Below are positions 51,601 through 62,083 of a stretch of DNA of 64,000 nucleotides, one piece after another; within the stretch, counting starts at the first letter, position 1; each line of letters opens with the position of its first letter. The position numbers and the translations under genes were made by a program. The notes under the pieces were generated by a model. That model ran no database searches. It had not been told where the DNA came from and saw only the letters and a program-made list of their open reading frames with translations. The stretch comes from Prorocentrum cordatum (Eukaryota; Sar; Dinophyceae; Prorocentrales; Prorocentraceae): positions 1-64,000 of the forward strand of contig CAUYUJ010018636.1 in the NCBI GenBank assembly GCA_963575745.1, in the 5' to 3' direction.

Positions 51601-53839
51601 TGCGCGCCGCCGTGACCAACTTCCACCTGGCTGGCGTTGCGCCGTCGTTCGCCCAGGGGGGGGGGAATAACATTACGCTCCAGTCGTTGTGTGCCCTTGT
51701 GGGGGCTTATTTGAGGCCTCTTGGAGGCTTCTTGGGGATTTCTTGGGGGCCTCTTAGATTTTTGGGGGGGAGTTCCTTGGGGGCCTCTTGGGGGCCTCTC
51801 GGGGCCTCTTTGGGGCATCTTGGGCCGTCTTGGGGCGTTTTTTGCGCCGTTCCGCCCCTTCGGAGGCCGTCTTGGGGACCTCTCGCGGCCGCCTTGGGGT
51901 TCTCTTGGGGTCTTTTTGGGCCGTTTCAGAATTTTTGTTGACCGCCTTGGGGGCCTCTTTGAGCCGTCTTGGGACCTTCCTGGGCCGTTTGGGGCCCTCT
52001 TTGGAGCCTCTGGGGGCCTCTTGGGGACGTTTTGGAGCCGTCTTTGGGCGCTCTTATGCCGTCTGGCCACTTCGGAGGCCATTTTGGAAGCCTCTCGCGG
52101 CCGCCTTGGGGCTCTCTTGGAGTACTCTGGCGCCGTTTTGGGTTTTTTTTGGGCCGTTTTGGATGTTTTTTTGGTCGTCTCGGGGCCCTCTTGGGCCGTC
52201 TTGGGGCCCCCTTGGAGGCCTCTTCGGCCGTTCGGGTTTTTTTTTTGGAGGTCGTTTGGGCCGTCATGGCTATCTGAGAGCCGAAAAAGGCGAGAACGTT
52301 GAAATTGTCCCTGAACTATAGCGGAATCAAAGATTTTGGCCTCCGAAGGCGCTCTCGGGAGTCTTCTTGGGGGCCTCTTGGACCTTTTTGGGCGCCTCGT
52401 GGGCCCTCTTGGGGCCATCTTGGGCCGTCTTGAGGCCGGTTTGGGCTGTCTTGGGGCCATATTGGGCAGTCTTGAAACCTTTTTGGGGGCCCAGGCCCAA
52501 GAGGCCGAATTTGTTGATTTCTTATAGGTTTTCGTAGGTTTTTGGGCCCGAGAAGGGGCCCTCCACCTTAGGGTCGACGGAAGTGGCGCGACTCGGGGGG
52601 GGGGGTAAGGGGGGAAAGATAACAATGTAACACAATGCAATATGTAGCAATTACGCAATCATTGGATACATTGGATACGTTGCATTCGGGCTTCCGCTCC
52701 GCTCCGCGACCTGCCTCCAGCAACGCGTCATTTCCAGACGTGGATTCCTCTCGCTTCGCGGGGTGCACGTCCGGAGCGCATACGGTCACGTCGTCGCGAG
52801 GCCTCTTGGGAGCCTCCTGGGGGCCTCCTGGAGGCCTCTTGGGAACTTCTTTGGGCCTTCTGGGGGCTTCTTTGGGGTCCTTCTTGTGCGTCTTGGGCTG
52901 TTTTGGCGCGCTCTGTGCCTCTGCTACCCCTCCCTCCGGCCTCCCGCCATTATCCCTTCCCCCTCCTCCCTTCCAGCGCTGACTCTGATCACGGAAATCG
53001 CCGTGACCAATTTCCATCTGGCTGGCGCTGCTCCGCGGTTCGCCCAGGGCGGGACATTATTGTTTAGTGACTCGCCGAGGCTGTTTCAGAGCACGTTTAG
53101 TCCAGTCGTTGTGGGGCCTCCTGGGAGTCTCTTGTTTTCGGGGAGTTTCTTATGGTTTTTTTGGAGCCTCTGGGGGGGCCTCTTTGGAGCCCTTTTCAGG
53201 GCCTCTTGGGGACGTTTTGGGCCGTCTTTGGGTGCTCTTACGCCATCTGGCCACTTCGGAGGCCACTTTGGAAGCCTCTCGCGGCCGCCTTGGGGCTCTC
53301 TGGGGGTCCTCTGGGGGGGTTTTGGGTGTTTTTTTGGCCGTCTTGGAGGCTTTTTGGGCCGTCTCGGGGCCCTCTTGGGCCGTCTTGGGGCCCCCTTGGA
53401 GGCCTCTTGGGCCGTTTGGGGGCTTTCTTGGAGGTCGCTTGGGCCGCCATGGCCTTCTGAGAGCCGAAGAAGACGAGAATGTTGAAATTGTCCCTGAACT
53501 ATAGGAAAATCAAAGATTTTGGCCTCCGGAGGCGCTCTCGGGAGTCTTCTTGGGGGCCTCTTGGACTTTTTTGGGGGCCTCATGGGCCCTTTTGGGGCCA
53601 TTTTGGGCCGTCTTGAGGCCGCTTGGGGCCATCTTGGGCAGTCTTGAAACTTTCTTGGGGCCCCAAGAGGCCCAAGAGGCCGAATTTGTTGATTTCCTAT
53701 AGGTTGTTGTAGGTTTCTGGGGCCCAGAAGGGGCCCTCCACCTTAGGGTCGACGGAAGTGGCGCGTAATTGGATACTTTGCATTAGGGCTTCCGCTCCGC
53801 TCCGCGACCTGCCCCCGGCAACACGTCACTTCCGGACGT
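48653..53839. repeat. Four-unit tandem array, 1.1-1.4 kb per unit
   Basis: The unit start CGTGGATTCCTCTCGCTTCG lies at about 48653, 50028, 51402 and 52742, with a fifth partial at 53840; steps are about 1375, 1374, 1340 and 1098. Each unit holds, in order: GGAGC(A/G)CGT-type words, a polypyrimidine tract ending CCTTCCAG, an exon-like segment, TTGGGGCC(T/G) low-complexity DNA, GAAAAAGGCGAGAA(C/T)(T/G)TTGAA, AAAGATTTTGGCCTCCG(A/G)AG, GGGGCCCTCCACCTT and ACAATGTAACACAATGCAAT. Units 1 and 2 are the most alike. Unit 4 lacks the ACAATGTAACACAATGCAAT block at its end. Confidence 0.85.
49073..49165 (+). other. Exon-like segment of array unit 1
   Basis: After a C/T tract and CCAG, the frame reads ALTLITEAAVTNFHLAGAAP, then RFAQGGILLFSDSP. 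Equivalents are at 50450 (V for A), 51586 (ALIMRAAVTNFHLAGVAPSF) and 52977 (EIAVTNFHLAGAAP). The changes are mostly conservative while surrounding DNA diverges more. No family recognised. It could be a real repeated exon or a frozen retro-copied piece. Confidence 0.4.
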
Positions 53840-53879
53840 GGATTCTTCAGGCTCACGCCACATCCGCCGACCCCTTAAT

Positions 53880-55370
53880 TGAAGTCAATGATCAGATGGT
53901 TCGAAACTGGGGTTCTTGGCGGGTCTCTTGGGAGCTCTCCGGGGCCTGACGGGGGCATCTTTGGGGCTGTTCGGGCTACTCTTGGGTTCGTCTGCGAGCT
54001 CTCTTGGGTTTCTTTGGGCTCTTCTTGGGCTGCTTTTGCGTCCTCGTGGGCCGTCTTGGGGCCTTTTTGGGGCCCCAGGGGTGTTTTTTTGGTGCACCCG
54101 GGGGTTCCTGGAGGCGGAAAGCTAGATTTTGTAGATGGTTGGTGCCCCTCTGGGGCTCTTCATGGTGCTGTTTTGGGGTCCTCTGGGGCCGTCTTGGGGG
54201 CCTCTTTGGCCGTTTTGACGCCCTTTTGAGCCGTCTTTGGACCATATTAGGCCGTCGTGGGGCCGTCTTGGGGGGTTCTTTTGGGGTGTTTTGGGGCGGT
54301 CTTCGGGGCCTTTTGGGCCGTCTTTGAGCGTCGGAAAGCCCACACGGCGATTGTGTAACAAAAGTATACGTCTTACGAAGGAAATGAGCAAATTGTTGCG
54401 TCTAGGTTCCCTCTTGGGACGCCCCTTGGAGGTCTCTTGGGAGCGTCTTGGGCCATCTGGAGGCCATCTCGGGTGCCTTTGATCGCTCTTGGACTGTCTG
54501 GGACCATGTGGAACTCTCTTGGAGGCCAGTTGGAGCGCTCTTGGGCCCGTCTTGAGGCCCTCTTGGGCCGTCTTCGGCGCCTCTGGAGCCGTCTTGGGCC
54601 CCTCTCGGGCTGTCTTGGGGCCCTCTTGGAGGCTTCTTGGACCGTCTTGGGGCGGTCTTGGAGGCCTCTGGGGCCGTCTGGGAGCGTCGGAAAGCCCAAA
54701 AGGCGAATTTGTGAGAAATCTGCGTTTCACAGTGAGGAACCGGGCCAATGTTTGCGGTTGGAGATCCCCTTTGGGGACGTATCGTGGATGCCTCTTGGGG
54801 CCTCTTGCGGGCATCTTGGACCGCTGGAGGCCATCTTCGGTGTCTTTGATCGCTCTCGGACCTTCTGGGACCATATTGAGCTCTTTGGGAGGCGACTTGG
54901 AGCGCTCCTGGAGCGCTCTTGGGGCTGTCTTCGCGGCCCTCTTGGGCCGTCTTGGACGCCACTTGGGCTGTCTTGGGGCCCGTTTGGGCTATCTCGGGAC
55001 CCTCTTGGAGGCTTCTTGGGCCGTCTTGGGGCGGTATTGGGGTCCTCTTGGGCCGTCTGAGAGCATCGGAAAGCCCAGAAGGCGAATGTATGAACATTGT
55101 ATGTTTTACGAAGGGAGTGGGCAAATGTTTGCGTCTAGGGACCCTCTTGGGACGCATCTTGGAGGCCTCTTGGGGCCTCTTGGGGACCTTTTGGGCCGTC
55201 TTGGAGGCCTCTGAGCTCATCTTTGGGCCAGCTAGGGAGTCTTGGAGCGCTCGTTTAGCGTCTCGGGGCCCTAATGGGCCGTTTGGGATGCCTCTAGGCC
55301 CGTCTTGAGGCCCTCTTGGGCCCGGAAAAGCTTCCTGGTGCGCTCGTCCCGGGCGAGGGGGGGGGGTCAA
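53880..55370. repeat. TTGGGG satellite with ~370-bp higher-order units
   Basis: GGAAAGCCCA(C/A/G)A(C/A)GGCGA(T/A)T marks unit starts near 54332, 54688 and 55068. Between them is the degenerate CTCTTGGG/GCCGTCTTGG satellite. Long open frames on both strands here are artefacts. Confidence 0.75.
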
Positions 55371-55444
55371 ATCTCCGGTTTGGGGTCCCTTGGGGGGGTT
55401 ATGGGGGGGGAACTATCTCACACGCTTATAGACCCACAAGGGGT

Positions 55445-55985
55445 CGGCGGATGTGTACACTGAACGCGGTTTTGGTCGCGGGTGGTTCGCAGGTTCTCCA
55501 CCTGGAACGAATGTAAAAGAAGCCCGCCGGAGGCGCCGAAAATTTGGGGTGGGTCGCGGGTGGGTCGCGGGTGGGTCGCGGTGGGTCGCAGGCGCGGTTT
55601 GGGTGGCGGGTGGGTCGCAGGTTCTCCGCTTGGAACGAATGCTAAAGAAGCCCGCCGCAGGCGCCGACAATTTTGGGTAGGTCGCGGGGTGGGTCGCGGG
55701 TGGGTCGCGGGTTGGTCGCGGTTGGTCGCGGGTGGGTCTCGGGTGGGTCGCGGGTGGACCGCGGGCTGGGTCGCGGGTGGGTCGCCAGTGGGTCGCCAGT
55801 GGGTCGCGGGTGTGTCGCCGGGGGGGTCTCGGGGTGGGTCGCGAGCGGGTCGCGGGGTAGGTCGGGGGTGGGTCGCGGGTGGGTCGCGGGTGTGTCGCGG
55901 GGTGGGTCGCGGGTGGGTCGCGGTGTGGGTCGCGGATGGGTCGCGGGTGGGTCGCGGTGTGGGTCGCGGGTGGGTCGCGGGTGGG
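55445..55985. repeat. 100-bp satellite and GGGTCGC array, third locus
   Basis: Two copies of the satellite (AACGAATGTAAAAGAAGCCC, then CCGCAGGCGCCGA...) then a GGGTCGC array ending in GACGACAACAACAACAACAA. Confidence 0.85.
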
Positions 55986-56199
55986 ACGACGACAACAACA
56001 ACAACAATGGTAAGGCGTTGACACTGGCCCTGGCTTGTTGTTGAGATATTCTTTTTCTCTCAGAACTCATGCGCTTATCTTTAAGGATGAGCAAAGCTCC
56101 AGCAACCGAGGGCTTGCCTCACGGGGCCGGTGGAGGGGCTGGCATTGGGGCGGCAGCGCAAGGCGCCCCACGGGGCCGGAGAAGGGGTCGGCATTCTTG

Positions 56200-56760
56200 G
56201 CGCGTTTCCGGAGGTTTCCCCAGGATTTCTGGGAATCCTTCCGGATTCCTTTGGATTTCTGAAGACTCCTTTGGACCACCTAGGATCCCCAAGGATTCCT
56301 TACGACCCCCCAGGGTTCTTCGGGATCCCTCAGGAGCCATTCCGAGGGACTCCCGAGGATTCCAAAGGATCCTCCAGGATTCCTCAGGCTCTTTCTGGAT
56401 TTCCCAGGATTCCTCAGGATCCCCCAGGAATCCTTGGGGTCCCACATGTTTTTCAGGATCTCCCCATGGGGTTCTCAGGATTCCGTTCTTCAGGACACCT
56501 TCGATTTCGTCAGGATCCCCAAGGCTTGCTCAGGACACTGCAGGATTCCTCAGGACCCACCATGTTTCTTCAGGACGCCTACGGACCCCATAGGATCACG
56601 CAAGATTCTGCAGGATCCCTTCAGGGTGCCCTTCACGATTCCTTTGGGTTCGTCAGCATTCGTCAGGATCCCCAGGTTTCCTCATGATTCCGCAGGATTC
56701 CTGAGGATCCCTTTGGGATTCCAAAAAATCCCCTAAGGTTATCCTAAGGACTCCTGGGGG
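56200..56760. repeat. GGATTCCTCAGGATCCCC degenerate tandem repeat
   Basis: About 550 bp of 12-15-bp words built from CAGGATTCCT and CAGGATCCCC. No reading-frame conservation. Confidence 0.85.
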
Positions 56761-56802
56761 GGGATCTGGAGGATTCCCGACCTTTTCCATCACGCCTGCT
56801 AC

Positions 56803-56805
56803 TTG

Positions 56806-56838
<33 letters not shown>

Positions 56839-56860
56839 GACTACTACTACTACTACTACG

Positions 56861-56933
<73 letters not shown>

Positions 56934-56937
56934 ACTA

Positions 56938-57035
<98 letters not shown>

Positions 57036-57152
57036 CTACTACTATCACTATGACTATTACTACTGCTTCCACTACTTCTACTACAACTAGTATTATTATT
57101 ACTACGACTACTACTACTACTACCACTACTTTTTTCACTTCTGTTACTACTG

Positions 57153-57183
<31 letters not shown>

Positions 57184-57191
57184 AGCTGCTT

Positions 57192-57222
<31 letters not shown>

Positions 57223-57229
57223 CAGTACT

Positions 57230-57263
<34 letters not shown>

Positions 57264-57370
57264 TTACGACGACTACGACTACTGCGGCTACTACGACTAC
57301 TACGGCTACTACGGCTACCACGACTACTACTACTACAATTACTACTACTACTACTACTACTGGTACTACG

Positions 57371-57422
<52 letters not shown>

Positions 57423-57700
57423 ACTACTAACTACTAACTACTAACTACTAACTACTAACTACTAACTACTAACTACTACTACTACTACTACTTCTACTAC
57501 TACTACTACGACTACGACTACTCGTACTACCACTACTAGTACTACTACTACTACTACTACTATTATTATTACTACTACTACTACTACTACTAGTTCTAGT
57601 AATAGTATTACTACTACTACTACTACTACTACTACAAATACCAGTACTACTTCTACTACGACTAGTGGTATTACCACTACGACCACTACTACTACTACTA

Positions 57701-57731
<31 letters not shown>

Positions 57732-58033
57732 GACGACTACTATTACTACGATTACGACTACGTCCACGACTAGACTACGACTACGACTACTACTACTACT
57801 ACTACTACTACCACTACTGCAACTATTACTTCTACTAGGACTACTACTTTTACTACTACGACGACTAGTACTACTACTGCGACTACTTCGGCGACTACCC
57901 CTACTACTACGACTACGTTTACGACTACGACTACGACTACAACTACTACAATTATTTTTACTACTACTACTACTACTGCTCCTTCTTCTACTACTACTAC
58001 TACTACGATTACTTCTACGACTGCGATTATTAT

Positions 58034-58065
<32 letters not shown>

Positions 58066-58185
58066 TTACTACTACTACTACTACTACTACTTCTACTTCT
58101 ACTTCTTCTTCTAGTACTACTACTGCTACTTCTACTGCGACTACGACTATTACTCCTACTACTACTACTACTACTATTACTACTG

Positions 58186-58222
<37 letters not shown>

Positions 58223-58423
58223 GACTGCTACTACTACTACTACTACTACTACTACTCCTGCTACTACTACTACTACTACTACTACTTAGTACGACTACTA
58301 CTACCAGTATCACTGCTACTACTTGTGTTCCTACTCCTACTACTACTACTAATACTACTACTACTACAACTACTACTACTACTACTACTACTATTCCTAC
58401 TCCTACTACTACTACCACTACTC

Positions 58424-58463
<40 letters not shown>

Positions 58464-58499
58464 CACTACTACTATGACTACTACTATGACTACTACTAG

Positions 58500-58569
<70 letters not shown>

Positions 58570-58575
58570 GCTACT
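56803..58575. repeat. Giant (ACT)n tract, ~1.77 kb
   Basis: Interrupted CTA/ACT trinucleotides over 1.7 kb, with a 7-bp (TAACTAC)n island at 57420-57475 and scattered ACG/GCT variants. The poly-Thr, poly-Val and poly-Ser frames over it are not genes. Confidence 0.95.
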
Positions 58576-59330
58576 ACTATGAGTTCCGCAGGCCCTCGGG
58601 CTCTCTGCTGGGCGGACTTTCCCGCGCTGGGCCGAGTGCCGCAAGGGCCGTGCGAGACGCGGCCGGGAGGCACCCCAGAAAACACCGCATCCCTGTCGAC
58701 GGCGGCGCCGCCGCCGCCGCCGTCGTCGTCGTCGTCGTGAGGGTCCTTGAGGGAGCGTTTTGCTTTCGTCAGGGGACGGCGCACACGGGGCCGGAGCGCA
58801 CGTTTGCCCAGCGCGGCGCGACACCGCCGTTGATGGCCTCTCGCAGGGCCGGAGAAGTTGTCGTCACACAGCGTCTCAGGACGGGGCCGGAGTGTGCGCC
58901 CGTGCGCCGGGGGAGTGGCACGGGAGGCTTCGGCCCTGCCCGGGGCCGGAGTGTACGCCTTTCGGAACAACGAACAACAACAAGAATCCGTATCGCGGAA
59001 TTCCACTTCAGCCACGCACCCAGGGACAGTGAAATACCGTTGGGTTCAGCCACCTCACTCTGATATAAGTGCATGTGTGTATGTATGTATGTATGTATGT
59101 ATGTATGTATGTATGTATGTATGTATGTATGTGTGTACATATATATATATATATGTATGGGTCCGATGTGTGTTTTTTTGTTGTGCGTGGTGCGTGTGAT
59201 GTATAGAAGGAGATGAGAGGAGGGAGGAAGGTGGAATGTGAGGAATGAGCCCAGGTGCGACGCGGGTGGAAAGAAAATTGTCCTGGCGAAGGATCCAACC
59301 ATATGCAGTTGTGAGTACCGCAATTATGGA
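58576..59330. other. Spacer with GGGGCCGGAG words, repeat module copy 3 and (GTAT)n
   Basis: GGGGCCGGAG recurs at about 58788, 58883 and 58941. The module CAGCCACGCACCCAGGGAC is at 59009-59027. (GTAT)n runs 59075-59130, then (TA)n. No gene. Confidence 0.65.
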
Positions 59331-59659
59331 TATCTTTTTCGGTGGCGCTCCCTATGGGGCCACGAACCGTATGAATGTGTGCTGAATTGTGTGGCATAGC
59401 CTCTGCAGGGGGCTTCCTTAGGAACCCCGACGGCAGCGCCCGCGCGCCGCGACGCCCATGTCCGCACGCCCCACACGAGGATCGCGCCCGCATCCTCCCT
59501 TCCTTTTCCCTTTCCTTTGCCCGCGCACTCCAAAATCCAAGGCTGCGGGCGCAGCGCAGGGCGGAGCCTTCGCGACGCGCGCGAAAACTCCTTCGGTGGA
59601 GTTCCCGATTGGGATTTCCAGGATGTCCGCCTTCACGTAGTGAAAACAAGGCTTAATGC

Positions 59660-59926
59660 TCAGCACTTTGGAGGCAGGCCGCGTTCAATCCTATCAAGAT
59701 ATTCGCGCCTCGCCTTCGAGATGGGCAATTTGCACGGTTCCGCTAGCCCCCTGAGCTGGGCTTGACCGTAGAAGCCGCATGTGCCGCAATACCACAACTG
59801 AAGGTTTTTATAATAAATCAAGGCATGAGTGGGATGGGTCCAACCCCCAGCCATGTGTAACTGCCGTCCTCTCGGAACTCGGGCAATCTGGTTATTCAAA
59901 TGGTGGAATTGGAAGCACTCAGTTTT
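59660..59926 (-). pseudogene. C-terminal zinc motif of the LINE-like element
   Basis: NLQLWYCGTCGFYGQAQLRG then LAEPCKLPISKARREYLDRI, ending ERGLPPKC: a C-X2-C...C module that ends this class of dinoflagellate element. Confidence 0.5.
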
Positions 59927-60697
59927 TCACCATCCCGACACTGTAGCCTTTGTCGCAGAGCCTCTACACACACTGCACGCCCTACCACTTTCGGTCAGGG
60001 AGTGGGCAGACGCGAAGCGTGCGATATCAATCGGAGGAGGAGGAGGAGGAGGAGGAGGAGGAGGAGGAGGAGGAGGAGGAGGAGGAGGAGGAGGAAGAAG
60101 AAGAAAAGGAGGAGGAGGAGGAGGAGGAGGAGGAGGAGGAGGAGGGGGTGGGCCAGCACGCGCTGGGCCGCCAACTTCCCCTGGCAACTGAGAGGCCCGA
60201 GTCGAATCGAGGCCGACCCGCAGTAGCTTCCTCCGAACAAGCGTGGCCTTGTGTTCGATGAACATAACTCGAAAACGGCTGGCCTGGGGAACCCGCGCGT
60301 GCGCGGCTGATTCTCCAGCAAGGACGTCAACACAAGCATTGCCTATCACAAACCAGCTCGGAATTCCACGAGAGAGGTACTTCCGCGGACTGAGATGCGA
60401 GGGGACTTGCATGATTATAATACTGGTTGGATGCCGTGCTTGCCGCTGCAGATCCTTGCATACCTCTCTCCAGAGATCGGCCTGTGGCCCCTCGGGTCTG
60501 CGAGAAAGCTCAGAGTACCACTCCCTCGCCACCTCATCACAATCAGTTACATACACTAGCACTCCGACAGCGTATCGGAGGGCCCAAAGAGAGGCGAGGA
60601 ACTCGCCTCTCGGTACACTACGGGGGGCCCCAGGGAGCGGCCCCATGATAAAAAAACGGCCCCAAAACATGCGGATCGCACCTAGCAGCATTAGCAA
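59927..60697 (-). pseudogene. RNase H remainder with poly-Pro insertion
   Basis: VPRGEFLASLWALRYAVGVL carries the E, YVTDCDEVAREWYSEL the second D, IIIMQVPSHLSPRKYLSRGI the H and VIGNACVDVLAGESAAHARV the last D of RNase H. The (GGA)n tract then inserts proline before the C-terminal IDIARFASAH. Confidence 0.55.
60033..60148. repeat. (GGA)n microsatellite inside the element
   Basis: About 110 nt of GGA with a central GAAGAAGAAGAAAAG. Confidence 0.95.
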
Positions 60698-61588
60698 CGG
60701 CCAGCCCTACCCTGCGCAGCCTAGAGTCGTGGGTATCCTTGCCCCCCGAGGCGCCCCCAAAAAGGACGAAAGGCTCTAATGACGAGCCTACACCTAGACA
60801 GCCCTCCTCCAAAGAGCCTCCGAGCCAGCTGCCTCCGAGAATGGCCTCTTCAGAGGGAAGAGGCGGGACAGAGGTCCAAGACGAGGGGATGAATCCTCGC
60901 ATCCAAAAACAGGGAAACGCTTCGGACTCTGAAATTGCCTGGGTGAGAAGGTCGTTAGAATCAGCATACGCTTTAGACGCGGATATGGCGTTAGCCTCAC
61001 ACGTCCAGCACCTGTGCAAAGGAGTCTCTGGCCCTTTCCCACAACGAAGGCAATCCGATGAACTGCACAAGTTGGCCTGGAAACTCCGTTCGCGTGTCCA
61101 GAACCCGCCCGTCGCGATAGAGACGAGCGACCCGACAGCTGCCTGCCCTTCTTGACGTCCTGCAGGTCGCGGATCACAGCTTGCAGCGAGGCCAAATCAA
61201 CGCCGTCGGCGACACCCTCGCCGCAGAACCGCGCAGCTGCAACTCGCCACTGCTGAAGCTCACGTGTTCGCTGAAACTCATCTAGAGGAGGTTCTGCTTG
61301 GTCCAGCGCCTCAAAGTCACTCCCGTGAAACTGCCACGAGTGCGACATCGAAGAACCGTCACGTGGCACTTCCCATTCTGTCGGTGAGGTCGGCTTCCAC
61401 CCTGCTTCCAGCAAGTACCTGATGACTGTCGTCATGGGCCCTCGAATGTGACGCACTCGCTGCCCTTCTGGAAGACTAGAAAGATGAGCTACGGCTCGAG
61501 GCCAAGCCCGAACAATTGCTGGTCGAATTTGGGAGTCAGTCAACCACACACTCAGCCATTTGGATAGACATTGTCGCGGTAGCTGCAC
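60618..61588 (-). pseudogene. Connection region, zinc motif and start of RNase H
   Basis: Frame 61588-61100: WPRAVAHLSSLPEGQRVRHI, then RGPMTTVIRYLLEAGWKPTS. Frame 61070-60618: DCLRCGKGPETPLHRCWTCE, a CX2C...HX3C zinc-binding pattern, then SSLEPFVLFGGASGGKDTHD. In RNase H this first strand is normally hyTDGSGG; here the catalytic D is replaced by G (FGGASGG). An A7 run at 60650 coincides with the next frame change. Confidence 0.5.
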
Positions 61589-61633
61589 ACCAGGGCCACT
61601 CCCTGGAAGGCGAAGCGCCAGCAGCGTCGTGAG

Positions 61634-62083
61634 TCACCGACCCCTCTTGGCCGAACCCGCGGCAGCGCCGAGCCTGCGGCGCTGGGTCTGCAGCACCGAG
61701 CCGAACTGCCCGTACACGTGGTGCCCGTATACGGATGCCGCCTGCGGCCCCGCGCGTTGGAGCTTGGCTGACACCGCCCAGCGCTTGGCAGCCTGGGCGA
61801 ACCTCCGCAGCCGCCCGTGTGCCTTGCTGGACTCGAGCGCCCTCTGCCTGACCGTCGCTCGCCCCTGCCGCTTGCCGCGAGACAGGTCCACCCCGAGGTA
61901 GGCAGTGCGCAGCGCGGCGCGGAGCGTGACGCCCTTCTTCCTGAGGACGCGCTCGGCCACCTGGGCATCACTGCGATGAGAACATAACACCGCGCTTTTG
62001 TCTGCGACGGACAACTGCAACTTGGAGAAAAGCCGGATCGTCGACAGCACGCCCTTGATGAGCGTCGATCCAGATGCGCTCAC
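61634..62083 (-). pseudogene. RT thumb/connection of the LINE-like element
   Basis: After a frameshift: LIKGVLSTIRLFSKLQLSVA, then DKSAVLCSHRSDAQVAERVL, then LRTAYLGVDLSRGKRQGRAT. This is the usual segment after the catalytic box (lsv.KSavl.s ... lGvD...). Basic and helical. Confidence 0.55.

Noticed and set aside
49200-55300. Many overlapping long ORFs with Leu/Gly/Trp or Arg/Pro-rich proteins
   Set aside because: All arise from the TTGGGGCC(T/G) low-complexity satellite, open on both strands, with no consistent frame between units.
57420-57475. (TAACTAC)n island as a telomere-like repeat
   Set aside because: The known dinoflagellate telomere repeat is TTTAGGG; the 7-bp period here fits slippage of the surrounding ACT repeat.
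57050-59015. Long open frames of poly-Thr, poly-Val and poly-Ser over the ACT tract (including one of 517 codons on the minus strand)
   Set aside because: They exist only because a trinucleotide repeat lacks stops in most frames; no unique protein sequence is conserved except unrelated flanks.
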